Source: Phycisphaerae bacterium (GTDB taxonomy: Bacteria > Chloroflexota > Anaerolineae > 4572-78 > J111). From it: 64,000 nt of DNA. Positions 37,532 to 44,922 of this stretch are shown here, in pieces (the first letter of the stretch is position 1; every line of letters begins with the position of its first letter). The notes beneath the pieces are model-generated. The model did no database searches and was not told where the DNA came from. It saw nothing but the letters and a program-made list of their open reading frames with translations. Both the position numbers and the translations under genes were made by a program. The DNA lies in the NCBI GenBank assembly GCA_028285035.1, contig JANQQF010000070.1:62001-126000 (forward strand). The letters are read 5' to 3'.

Positions 37532-38778
37532 CCCGTGTAGCTGATTCGATAAATTGCGTTTCCGGCATCATCAGAAACCAACATCGATCCATCCGGCATA
37601 ATCAATAAATCTACAGGGCGGCCCCAAGCTTGGCCGTCCTGTAGCCAGCCCTCCGCAAAGACCTCATAGCTGACTACGTCATTATTCTCCAAACGCACTA
37701 ACATCACGCGATAGCCGATGGGCACAGAGCGATCCCAAGAACCGTGTTCGGCAATAAAAATTTGGTTGTGATACTCCTCTGGAAACATTGAGCCATCGTA
37801 AAATCGCATCCCCAACGCAGCAACGTGAGGGCCAAGTGGCTGAGCCGGAGGGGCAAACTCGTCACATTGACGCTCTTCCCCAAATTCAGGGTCGGGGACT
37901 GTGCCGCCGTGGCAGTAGGGAAAACCAAAGTGGAGATCGGGTTCTGGCGCGTGATTCAATTCATCGGGCGGTAAATCATCCCCCATTCGATCACGGCCAT
38001 TATCGGTAAACCACAGCTCTTCCGTTTCGGGATGCCAATCAAATCCAACTGAATTACGAACCCCCCAGGCATACACCTTTAAATCAGACCCATCGGGGTT
38101 CATACTCGTAATCGTACTAAAAGGAGTGCCTGACACATCACATACATTACAGGGCGCACCGATTGGCACATAGAGGCGATCATCTGGCCCAAAGCGGATG
38201 AACTTCCAGCTATGTGCCCGGGCTTGAGGAAATTGATTATTGACAACCACAGGCTCCGGCAAATTTGGTAGACTTGCTTCGATATCGTCGTAGCGTAGCA
38301 CCCGATGTACCTCGGCGACATAAAGCGCCCCATCTCGAATGGCCACCCCATTGGGGGCCAACATCCCCTGCTGCAAGGTGATCACTTCATCGGCACGATA
38401 ATCATTATCCTCATCTAAAATTGCATACAAATTCCCCTCGGTACGCGTTCCCACAAACAACGTCCCGTTAGGGCTGAGGACCATCGACCGGGCATTAGGC
38501 ACATCGCTGGCATAAAGATCAATCTCAAAGCCAGGAGGTAATTGAATCTGATCAAGCAGGCTGGTAGTTGGGGTGGGGCTTGGCGGTACAGGAGTGGGTG
38601 GAATTAACGTCGAGGTCTCGGTTGGGGCTGGGGTGGGTTCGGGTGTTTCAGTGGCAGTTACAATGGCAACCGCTGTCGCTGACGGAGTGGGTTCCGGTGG
38701 GGCCGTAGGTCCACAGGCGGCTAAGAAACCAAATGCCATCACAAAGATTATTCCCCAACAATACTTAAAGTGTTTCAT
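37528..38778 (-). CDS. PQQ-type sugar dehydrogenase lipoprotein
   Basis: A 416-residue exported lipoprotein. Signal peptide with lipobox GFLAAC (Cys near residue 22), then a Thr/Pro-rich linker of about 55 residues, then a six-bladed propeller of the sorbosone/aldose dehydrogenase type (FEIDLYASDVPNARSMVLSP, DRLYVPIGAPCNVC, VGFDWHPETEELWFTDNGRD, FIAEHGSWDR, LLIMPDGSMLVSDDAGNAIY). Family members oxidise sugars at the outer face using PQQ. I chose ATG 38778, with GAAGG upstream, as it gives a clean signal peptide. PQQ synthesis genes are not in the window. Confidence 0.85.
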   Translation of the reverse strand: MKHFKYCWGIIFVMAFGFLAACGPTAPPEPTPSATAVAIVTATETPEPTPAPTETSTLIPPTPVPPSPTPTTSLLDQIQLPPGFEIDLYASDVPNARSMVLSPNGTLFVGTRTEGNLYAILDEDNDYRADEVITLQQGMLAPNGVAIRDGALYVAEVHRVLRYDDIEASLPNLPEPVVVNNQFPQARAHSWKFIRFGPDDRLYVPIGAPCNVCDVSGTPFSTITSMNPDGSDLKVYAWGVRNSVGFDWHPETEELWFTDNGRDRMGDDLPPDELNHAPEPDLHFGFPYCHGGTVPDPEFGEERQCDEFAPPAQPLGPHVAALGMRFYDGSMFPEEYHNQIFIAEHGSWDRSVPIGYRVMLVRLENNDVVSYEVFAEGWLQDGQAWGRPVDLLIMPDGSMLVSDDAGNAIYRISYTG

Positions 38779-38809
38779 ACTTGGCCTTCTTCTTATTTTG
38801 TTAAAAAGA

Positions 38810-38849
38810 AAAATGAGCGACTTTTGATTTAACAATCGTCACTCATTTT
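38810..38849 (-). terminator. Rho-independent terminator
   Basis: On the minus strand AAAATGAGTGAC pairs with GTCGCTCATTTT (11 of 12) and is followed by TTCTTTTTAAC. It sits just downstream of the gene at 38887-39468 and would end its transcript before the sugar dehydrogenase gene. Confidence 0.75.
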
Positions 38850-38886
38850 GAATGATAACGTATCTCTTCAAATTTTCAAATCGTCA

Positions 38887-39468
38887 CTAGGCATACAGTG
38901 GCTCCCTACTCTGGCAGCGCTCCGCCTTTTGTTTTAACAAATCCAAGACGGGTTTATACTCCAAGACAAAGTTAGGGTTATTCCATTCGTCCAAATAGCT
39001 GCCCAACAGATGAATGGCTGCTTGGGCTGAACCAAGGAGCAGATGAACAGCAACCATCAATTTCTCTCGCATATCGTTGTAGGCCATATGTTGGAAGTCC
39101 TGCAGCATCTCAACCGCAACCAGCGATAGGCGAGCAATTTCAGCCGCGCTTTCAGCCAATGTTTGTCGGCCAATCGGCATAACGTTGTTAACTAAAGATT
39201 GATTGTACGTAGCCATCGCCTTCATATCCTGCTCTGACCATTCAAGAAGAGATTTTTTAACATTTCCCATATGCTCAATACGAGCCGTCACATCCGACCA
39301 ATTTAGGGTATCAAGCTGATTCTCCAAACTAATTTGCATACAGGCCTCACCTAAAGCAGTTGCTTGAGCCGCTGTAATCGCCGTTATCGTCCCTGACATC
39401 ACATAATGCTGATCGCTCACATCTTTGACGAGATCCGCAATCACTTTTTCGTTGACATAAGATTTCAT
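38887..39468 (-). CDS. Helical protein, possibly cyclodeaminase-like
   Basis: A 193-residue all-helical protein. The first helices, SGTITAITAAQATALGEAC, resemble the start of formiminotransferase-cyclodeaminase C-terminal (FTCD_C) proteins, which are of similar length. The match is weak, the usual Gly-rich opening is absent, and I would not assign a function. It has its own terminator and stands alone on the minus strand. Confidence 0.55.
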   Translation of the reverse strand: MKSYVNEKVIADLVKDVSDQHYVMSGTITAITAAQATALGEACMQISLENQLDTLNWSDVTARIEHMGNVKKSLLEWSEQDMKAMATYNQSLVNNVMPIGRQTLAESAAEIARLSLVAVEMLQDFQHMAYNDMREKLMVAVHLLLGSAQAAIHLLGSYLDEWNNPNFVLEYKPVLDLLKQKAERCQSREPLYA

Positions 39469-39614
39469 TCGTGAACTCCCCTAGAATAGCGTGGTCTTAG
39501 GCTGAATCAAGAAACCCGTTTATTTCTTGAAAAACCTTAATATTGTTATAACCAATATAACAATGTTTAGATGAAGGGGAGATAGGAAAATAGAACTAGC
39601 GAAGGGGACATTCG

Positions 39615-40388
39615 TTAAAGTAAGCGGTTAAACTCTGCCAGCCAGGTTAAACCAGCTTCAGTATCTTTCATAGGGGTATATTCTGCAGCCAAACAGTCAT
39701 CGTAGCCGACAGCCTGAAGCGCTTTGATCGCAGCGGCAAAATCGATCCGTCCCGTGCCCGGCTCGTGGCGACCTGGTAAATCAGCAAATTGAACGTGCCC
39801 AATGCGTGTCCCAGCCTTATGGATCGCCTTAACCAGATCAGGTTCGGATCGAGCCATACGATATAGATCAAATTGTAAGTAGAGATTGGGATGATGCGCC
39901 CGATCCAAAGCCTCAAGTCCCTCATCGAGCGTGCCAATGAAAAAATCAGGGTGATCTTCACGATTGAGCGGCTCAATTTGTACAGCCACACCAAACGGCT
40001 CAAAGACACTGGCGGTGTGACGCAAGTTATTGGTCAGGGTCTGCCAAGCCTGCTCCGTACGGGCCGTTTTACCAGACAGCACATTTACTTTTCGCACCCG
40101 CAATTTCTCAGCAAATAAAGCACACTGGTCAACCGCCGCCCGAAAATCCGACTCGCGCCCAGGTAAAGCAGCTAACCCCACCTCATCCGCCGTGGTATCG
40201 CCTGGGGGAACGTTAATCAAGATAACTTGAACACCCGCCGCCTCACGAGTCCGACACAAGGTCTCCAGTTCAAATGCATAGGGGAACTGGACTTCAACTG
40301 CTTCAAAACCAAACCGCTTTGCCGCAGCAAAACGATCTAAAAGTGGGACCTCATTAAACATGAGCGATAAATTCGCAGCTAGAAACAT
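39615..40388 (-). CDS. Hydroxypyruvate isomerase-family sugar isomerase
   Basis: A 257-residue TIM-barrel protein of the Hyi/OtnI family, which isomerises hydroxypyruvate or related 2-oxo sugars acids. Seen: ANLSLMFNEVPLLDRFAAA, FEAVEVQFPYAFE, VAVQIEPLNREDHPDFF with a catalytic Glu, LQFDLYRMA and CLAAEYTPM with the second Glu. Length fits the family (about 258). The neighbouring genes give no hint to its exact substrate. A MITE-like repeat follows its start side. Confidence 0.85.
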   Translation of the reverse strand: MFLAANLSLMFNEVPLLDRFAAAKRFGFEAVEVQFPYAFELETLCRTREAAGVQVILINVPPGDTTADEVGLAALPGRESDFRAAVDQCALFAEKLRVRKVNVLSGKTARTEQAWQTLTNNLRHTASVFEPFGVAVQIEPLNREDHPDFFIGTLDEGLEALDRAHHPNLYLQFDLYRMARSEPDLVKAIHKAGTRIGHVQFADLPGRHEPGTGRIDFAAAIKALQAVGYDDCLAAEYTPMKDTEAGLTWLAEFNRLL

Positions 40389-40422
40389 TAAAACGCACCT
40401 TGCTTGAGTTTCAACACTTATA

Positions 40423-40531
40423 GGACTAACGCAAAACGTTGATTGAGCCTGTCGAAAATAACGTTTTGCGGACCAAAATGTTTGGTTTCGACAAGCTCAA
40501 CCGACAGTTTATCCCTATTCTGCGTAAGTCC
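40423..40531. mobile_element. MITE-like element, full copy
   Basis: A 109-base non-coding element with terminal inverted repeats GGACTAACGC and GCGTAAGTCC (9 of 10 pair). Inside are GCAAAACGTT/AACGTTTTGC and TTGAGCCTGTCGAAA/TTTCGACAAGCTCAA, so it can fold into nested hairpins. About 91 bases recur in the opposite orientation at 59857-59948 with only two differences. No transposase is nearby; a mobile repeat is the best reading. Confidence 0.75.
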
Positions 40532-40535
40532 TAAC

Positions 40536-41039
40536 TTAATCATCATCCTCAAATGAGAGCAACAGCTTTCGTAATAAATCTGTCAGCATATCCCGCTCAG
40601 CGTCGCTCAACGAGGCAAGCATCTCTTGCTCATTAGCAATGTGCGCTGGATATGCGTTATCCATCAAAGTGACCCCCTCTTCAGTAAGCGTCACCAAAAT
40701 TCCCCGCCGATCTTCAGGGTTTGGGCCTCGTTTAATGAGGCCAACATTCTCCAAACGATCCAAGCGATTAGTCATCGCCCCGGAGGAGAGCATCAACGAA
40801 TTAAAGAGTTGGGTAGGCGTTAATTGATACGGATATCCGGCCCGTCTCAGACTAGCCAGCACATCAAATTCCCCGCTGTTCAAGCCAAACTTAGCATAAT
40901 TCTTTTGCAGTAGTTGATCGAAATGGCGTGAAATACGAGAAATGCGACCAACGACTCCCATTGGAGTGGTATCCAAATCCGGTTTCTCAGCCGCCCATTG
41001 GCTTTGTATAAAATCAACGTGATCTTGTTTCATAACCAT
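40536..41039 (-). CDS. MarR-family regulator
   Basis: A 167-residue winged-helix repressor: LNSGEFDVLASLRRAG, LTPTQLFNSLMLSSGAMTNR and the wing PEDRRGILVTLTEEG are typical. It is divergent from a two-gene transporter, with a perfect palindrome between them that overlaps the transporter's -35 box. It very likely represses those genes and itself. Ligand unknown. ATG 41033 is an alternative start. Confidence 0.88.
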   Translation of the reverse strand: MVMKQDHVDFIQSQWAAEKPDLDTTPMGVVGRISRISRHFDQLLQKNYAKFGLNSGEFDVLASLRRAGYPYQLTPTQLFNSLMLSSGAMTNRLDRLENVGLIKRGPNPEDRRGILVTLTEEGVTLMDNAYPAHIANEQEMLASLSDAERDMLTDLLRKLLLSFEDDD

Positions 41040-41059
41040 ACCATAGCAAAAAATAATTT

Positions 41060-41101
41060 GATGTCAAGAATCTTGACATCCAGGTAAAGTGAGGTTACAA
41101 T
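41060..41101 (+). promoter_or_regulatory. Promoter with MarR operator for the DMT gene pair
   Basis: TTGACA at 41073-41078, 17 bases, TACAAT at 41096-41101: an almost ideal sigma-70 promoter. A perfect 21-base palindrome, GATGTCAAGA-A-TCTTGACATC, spans 41060-41080 and covers the -35 box. A second related half-site, TATCAAGATA, lies at about 41116-41125. Binding of the neighbouring MarR protein is inferred. Confidence 0.75.
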
Positions 41102-41171
41102 CCTACTTATCTTTATATCAAGATACTTTATATCAATATTTTTAACAAGAAGATAAAATAAAGGTAGCAAA

Positions 41172-41627
41172 ATGAATAGATATTTTTACACAGGAGGCGC
41201 CGTCACCTCAGGTGGCTTACTTGCGGTGATGATCTTTCTCAACAGTGAACTGGCCAGATACACCAGCCCAGTCTGGTCATCCTTTATTGCGCATGGGGTC
41301 GGGGTTGTGGGGAGTTGGGTTTTATGGTGGGTTCTCTCACAACATAAAGCTTTGTTGCCTTATGCCGCCGAGGCCCCACTATGGTCTTATTTTGGCGGAG
41401 CAGGGGGGGCAATCATCGTCGTGCTCGCTAATATTACGGTCAATTCAGCCATTGGGCTGGTGGGAAGTCTCTCCTTGATGATTTTGGGGCAAACCACAAT
41501 TGCAATGGTGTTTGATGTGAAAGGCTGGTTTGGTATGGAGAAACGACGATTATCAGCCAATGATTTATTACAGGTGCCTTGTATTGTAATCGGCTCAATC
41601 TTAATCATTTTTTATGGAGGAGTGTAG
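41172..41627 (+). CDS. DUF606-type DMT transporter, subunit A
   Basis: A 151-residue, about five-helix member of the DUF606/YdcZ branch of the drug/metabolite transporter superfamily. The family features are a GGLLAVMIFLNSELARY first helix and GLVGSLSLMILGQTT. Half-size DMT proteins work as dimers; the next gene is a paralogue, so the working unit is likely a heterodimer. Controlled by the MarR operator upstream. ATG with AAGG upstream. Substrate unknown. Confidence 0.8.
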   Translation: MNRYFYTGGAVTSGGLLAVMIFLNSELARYTSPVWSSFIAHGVGVVGSWVLWWVLSQHKALLPYAAEAPLWSYFGGAGGAIIVVLANITVNSAIGLVGSLSLMILGQTTIAMVFDVKGWFGMEKRRLSANDLLQVPCIVIGSILIIFYGGV

Positions 41628-41628
41628 A

Positions 41629-42072
41629 ATGACAATGATTTTGATGATAAGTTTAGCATTTTTTAACGGCCTCCTTATTGTGACCAATCGTGTCTTTAAC
41701 GCACAGTTGGGATTACACATTTCAGGCACCGGAGCTGCTTTCTGGAATCACGTCGTTGGCTCAATTGTCTTGGTTTTTATCGTCTCATTTCTCACTGACC
41801 AGCAAGCCATTGATTTTGAGGTCATTCCAATTTACCTCTTTCTAGGTGGTCTCATTGGGGCCAGCTATGTCGCCCTAAACAGCTTTGTCATGCCGCACTT
41901 AGGAGCAACCACGGCAACTGTTTTGGTCATCGGCGGGCAAATTATTTTGGCCACAATCATCGATGTGGCCAACGCTAAGATTTCCAATGTAACAATTACA
42001 TTGATTGGTATTTCTCTGATTATTTTTGGCATATGGCTGGGCGCTAAATCAAAATTTGAAAAGGCTACCTAA
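41629..42072 (+). CDS. DUF606-type DMT transporter, subunit B
   Basis: A 147-residue paralogue of the previous gene: FNGLLIVTNRVFNAQLG in helix one and GATTATVLVIGGQIILATIID in a late helix. I chose ATG 41629 instead of an in-frame ATG at 41614, because GGAGGA lies just upstream and it starts one base after the previous stop, a normal coupled arrangement. Its stop overlaps by four bases the stop of the convergent flavodoxin gene. Confidence 0.8.
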   Translation: MTMILMISLAFFNGLLIVTNRVFNAQLGLHISGTGAAFWNHVVGSIVLVFIVSFLTDQQAIDFEVIPIYLFLGGLIGASYVALNSFVMPHLGATTATVLVIGGQIILATIIDVANAKISNVTITLIGISLIIFGIWLGAKSKFEKAT

Positions 42073-42593
42073 ACGACACCAGCCTCCTCAAATAGCTTCT
42101 GAACCCACTGTTCAATGCGTTGTGGGGATGAGCGTCGTTGAGAAATCTCATCTAATAACAAGCCAGGTAACGTTCCATCAGCAGCCAGGGCGGGGCAATG
42201 GGCAAACTGGTACCCCTCACAGCGTGTTTGCCCAATTCGTACCGCCCCGGTCTGGGCGAAAATAGCGTCCAAGTGCTTTAGGCTGCCCCCAAAGGTTTGG
42301 CCGTGGTAGCGTTGATCACCTAAAGCGAACAACGCTACCAAAACATGATTAAGACGCAAACACTCAATCGAAGCGTTCACAGATTGCCACGCGGGATGCA
42401 GATCACCGATCCCATAGGTCGGTGACCCAGCCACGACAAGATCATAGGTGTGGAGTGTTTGTAGATCGACCTCCTTGATTTCACCCACGCTCACCATCAT
42501 CTGCTCTCCTAATTGTTGGGCCAAACGCTCGACAACTTTTTTGGTACGCCCTCTAGCCGTGGCGTATACAATCAGAGCGGATTTTGTAGGCAT
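42069..42593 (-). CDS. Flavodoxin-family electron carrier
   Basis: A 174-residue flavodoxin-like FMN protein: LIVYATARGRTKKV at the phosphate loop, VAGSPTYGIGDLHP and ALGDQRYHG are typical binding elements. It starts 30 bases after the acyltransferase-diiron fusion gene on the same strand, so the two form an operon. A flavodoxin could deliver electrons to the diiron centre of that fusion; this is inference from context. Confidence 0.82.
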   Translation of the reverse strand: MPTKSALIVYATARGRTKKVVERLAQQLGEQMMVSVGEIKEVDLQTLHTYDLVVAGSPTYGIGDLHPAWQSVNASIECLRLNHVLVALFALGDQRYHGQTFGGSLKHLDAIFAQTGAVRIGQTRCEGYQFAHCPALAADGTLPGLLLDEISQRRSSPQRIEQWVQKLFEEAGVV

Positions 42594-42623
42594 CGGACAA
42601 TCGTAATCGCTTTAAAGTCTCAA

Positions 42624-44069
42624 TTATGCCACGGCCATCGTTAGTCGACTGCGTGCTCTTGTCAACGCTGCGGACCAAGCAGGCAAGGGATAGACAGCCA
42701 AGAAGTATTCAATCCCGTAACAAATGCTCTCGCGCGACTCGGGATATTCATCGGCAATTTTGGCGATCAGTTCTTTTACGATGCGAGTGTGTTCTAAATC
42801 TGCGGTGGAATGGTATTCAACAAAGCCCAAAGAGTCATCGGTCATCCCCTGGGTACGCAATATCGATTTAATCTTCTCCGAGACAATAGGCGTCAGTCCT
42901 TCAAACGGATACAGAGCACCAAGATAGACAAAAGGGTCACGCATATGACAGAGCATCCGCCACATAGCGGCAATCGAGAAGGATGAGGGACTCATCCGCC
43001 GATTTCGGGCAAACTGCTCATCGCCCCCCAGTGCTATGTAGTCACGTAACGCCATTTCACCATGATCGAACTCTTCAACTTGATGGTGCAACATTTCGTC
43101 AAACAGCTCCACAGACATTGTACGGGGCATCTGAGCAATCGTGGCAATGGTCGCCTCAATCACATCGGGTTGATACATAACAACTTCCAAATAAATTTCT
43201 TTCATTACCTCTTGTACCAATTCTGGGTTTGAGTCAAAATTGGTCACAACTTGCCACACTTCACTTTCTTCAATCTCGCGTAATAACCGCTCGATTCGTC
43301 CGTCAAGAAATTCTACGATTTGTGCTCCATTCATTGTCGATGGATCAAACCCCAAATCTTCTAATGCTGCTGGTTGCATCTTTCCTACTCCTTTTGATAA
43401 TTTAGTATTAGATTTAATTGCACTAGCCACTTCTTGAAAGTACGTCACATTCTCATACGTCGGTTGCATTGAATCCCGAAACTTCAAAAAGGGAGATCGT
43501 ACCGCCTGAAAATGATCAACGTCGTTCATAATTAAATAGGTGGGATGGACTAAGCCATACTCAGGATGAACATCATTGGGCATAGCCTGACGGCACCCTA
43601 ATCTAAGAAACAGGTTGTAAAGTGGTGGGTTACAATCGGCAAAAGAGATAATAGAGCCCGCCTGCAAGGCATATTCAAATACCACAAGCATTAGACATAA
43701 AAGCGCCCGCGATCCTCGGTGCTGGGGTTCAAGACACAATTTTGTGGTGACACTGGCTTTGTGCTCATCGGTTAGACCAAAATGGGAAAGCCCAAGTAGC
43801 CTACTATAATCCTCCCCAAAGGCCTCGGTCCGATTGAGGCGAAGTGTACCCAGTAGTTCATCTTGGCGAAAAGCCCCCAAAATTAGACCAGCGTCCAAAG
43901 ATCCTTCACCCAAAGGCGGGTCCTGCGGCTCCTCGATACGCTGACGCTCATGATCCGCATACTTTTGAGGAACGCCTCTTTCCAAAGTATAGACGCGATA
44001 CCGGAGATTGAAGACAGCTTCACGCTCCTCAAATGTCTGGACTTTTCGAATCTCAATAGATGCCATCAA
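42624..44069 (-). CDS. Fusion of N-acyltransferase (FeeM/LuxI-like) and HDO diiron oxidase
   Basis: A 481-residue protein of two parts. Residues 1-200 are GNAT-fold, of the FeeM/autoinducer-synthase type, with the hallmark NLRYRVYTLERG (21-32), GTLRLNR (74-80) and the CLEPQHRGSRALLCLM CoA/ACP-binding region. Residues 270-481 are all-helical and match heme-oxygenase-like diiron oxidases: Glu291 or Glu295, Glu333-x-x-His336, Glu390, and His420-x3-Asp424-x2-His427, the same spacing as the metal helix in SznF-type enzymes. The predicted job is to join an acyl chain to an amine and then oxidise the product, or to oxidise the substrate first. Located in an operon with flavodoxin; AraC regulator divergent. 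I know of no described protein with this pairing, but cannot search. Confidence 0.75.
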   Translation of the reverse strand: MMASIEIRKVQTFEEREAVFNLRYRVYTLERGVPQKYADHERQRIEEPQDPPLGEGSLDAGLILGAFRQDELLGTLRLNRTEAFGEDYSRLLGLSHFGLTDEHKASVTTKLCLEPQHRGSRALLCLMLVVFEYALQAGSIISFADCNPPLYNLFLRLGCRQAMPNDVHPEYGLVHPTYLIMNDVDHFQAVRSPFLKFRDSMQPTYENVTYFQEVASAIKSNTKLSKGVGKMQPAALEDLGFDPSTMNGAQIVEFLDGRIERLLREIEESEVWQVVTNFDSNPELVQEVMKEIYLEVVMYQPDVIEATIATIAQMPRTMSVELFDEMLHHQVEEFDHGEMALRDYIALGGDEQFARNRRMSPSSFSIAAMWRMLCHMRDPFVYLGALYPFEGLTPIVSEKIKSILRTQGMTDDSLGFVEYHSTADLEHTRIVKELIAKIADEYPESRESICYGIEYFLAVYPLPAWSAALTRARSRLTMAVA

Positions 44070-44332
44070 AAATTTTTTCCTTTCATCTCATCATAAGTGG
44101 TCACATATCTCATCGGGCAAAAGTTTATAATAATATATCTCACATTGACTCCAACAGTTCTACAATATTCTCTTAGGGTCTGAGAATTTTCTCATAAAGT
44201 CACATTATTTCTCTAAACACACTCTCAAATTTTCTCCCTACTCTGTCATTTTCAAGGTATTAGTCTGAAAGATCACCACCTAAATCCCAAGTGGAACTTG
44301 ACTGTAGGCCCAGGAAATGATTAAATATCGGT

Positions 44333-44809
44333 ATGAGCCTCAACCATTTGGAAGCAGCCCGGTGTTTTATTGATGAGCACTTTAGCCAACCTCTTTCATT
44401 AGAGGAGTTGGCCGAACAAGCTCACCTCTCCCGTTACCATTTCATCCGCCAATTTCGTCGGGCGTTCTATGTCACCCCCCATCAATATCTCACACGCAAA
44501 CGGTTGGATCAGGCCAAATACTTATTGGCTACCAGCACCTTATCCATCACCGATATTTGTTTTGAAGTCGGTTTTGAGAGCGTCGGCTCATTTAGCACCC
44601 TCTTCCACAAATCGGTCGGTTGGTCCCCTTCCGTCTATCGGGCCAGAACTTGGGAACAAAAACGTAACCCCTTTAAATTTATCCCTGGCTGTTTTTGCAC
44701 CATGTATGGCTTGAGTGACACGCAAAAACACAAAAAAGACGAGCAAGACTTCGGTCTTGCTCGTCTAAAAAATGATATTCCCACCACCCGTACCGACGCA
44801 GAGCGTTGA
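44333..44809 (+). CDS. AraC-family regulator, DNA-binding domain only
   Basis: A 158-residue AraC-type protein with the two helix-turn-helix motifs: LSLEELAEQAHLSRYHFIRQ and ITDICFEVGFESVGSFSTLF. There is no ligand domain, so it is a small regulator of the minimal type. The last ~30 residues are probably not family: the DNA coding them contains a perfect hairpin (44737-44766). It is divergent from the acyltransferase-diiron fusion and is the likely regulator of that operon. The 263-base shared gap is AT-rich; I found no clear operator. Confidence 0.82.
   Translation: MSLNHLEAARCFIDEHFSQPLSLEELAEQAHLSRYHFIRQFRRAFYVTPHQYLTRKRLDQAKYLLATSTLSITDICFEVGFESVGSFSTLFHKSVGWSPSVYRARTWEQKRNPFKFIPGCFCTMYGLSDTQKHKKDEQDFGLARLKNDIPTTRTDAER
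44737..44766 (-). terminator. UUCG hairpin terminator inside AraC 3' end
   Basis: AGACGAGCAAGAC (44737-44749), loop TTCG, GTCTTGCTCGTCT (44754-44766): a perfect 13-base stem. On the minus strand it is followed by TTTTTTGTGTTTTTG, so it ends transcripts from the citrate synthase gene. It lies within the last codons of the AraC gene. Confidence 0.75.
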
Positions 44810-44905
44810 TACGAGTGGCATCAGTATTGTATCTTTGCCCCAACCACTTGGGAACTTGTGCCAGTGCAGAGCGTTGGCACAACTGGTGTGACGCAAAGCA
44901 TCACA
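44789..44905. repeat. Tandem small palindromic units with GCAGAGCGTT core
   Basis: Three hairpin-forming units follow each other: 44789-44813 (imperfect arms CGTAC/ATACG), 44857-44881 (perfect arms TGTGCCA/TGGCACA) and 44887-44905 (TGTGA/TCACA). The first two share the core GCAGAGCGTT and the third has GCAAAGCAT. Arms differ while the core is kept, suggesting compensating change in an RNA or protein-bound hairpin. Confidence 0.55.
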
Positions 44906-44922
44906 TCAGTTATGTTGCGTAA

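Noticed and set aside
42624..44069. Reading the N-terminal part as a true LuxI homoserine-lactone synthase
   Set aside because: The RYRVY opening fits, but the ExDxYD-type LuxI core is not seen; FeeM-like N-acyltransferase is the safer call.
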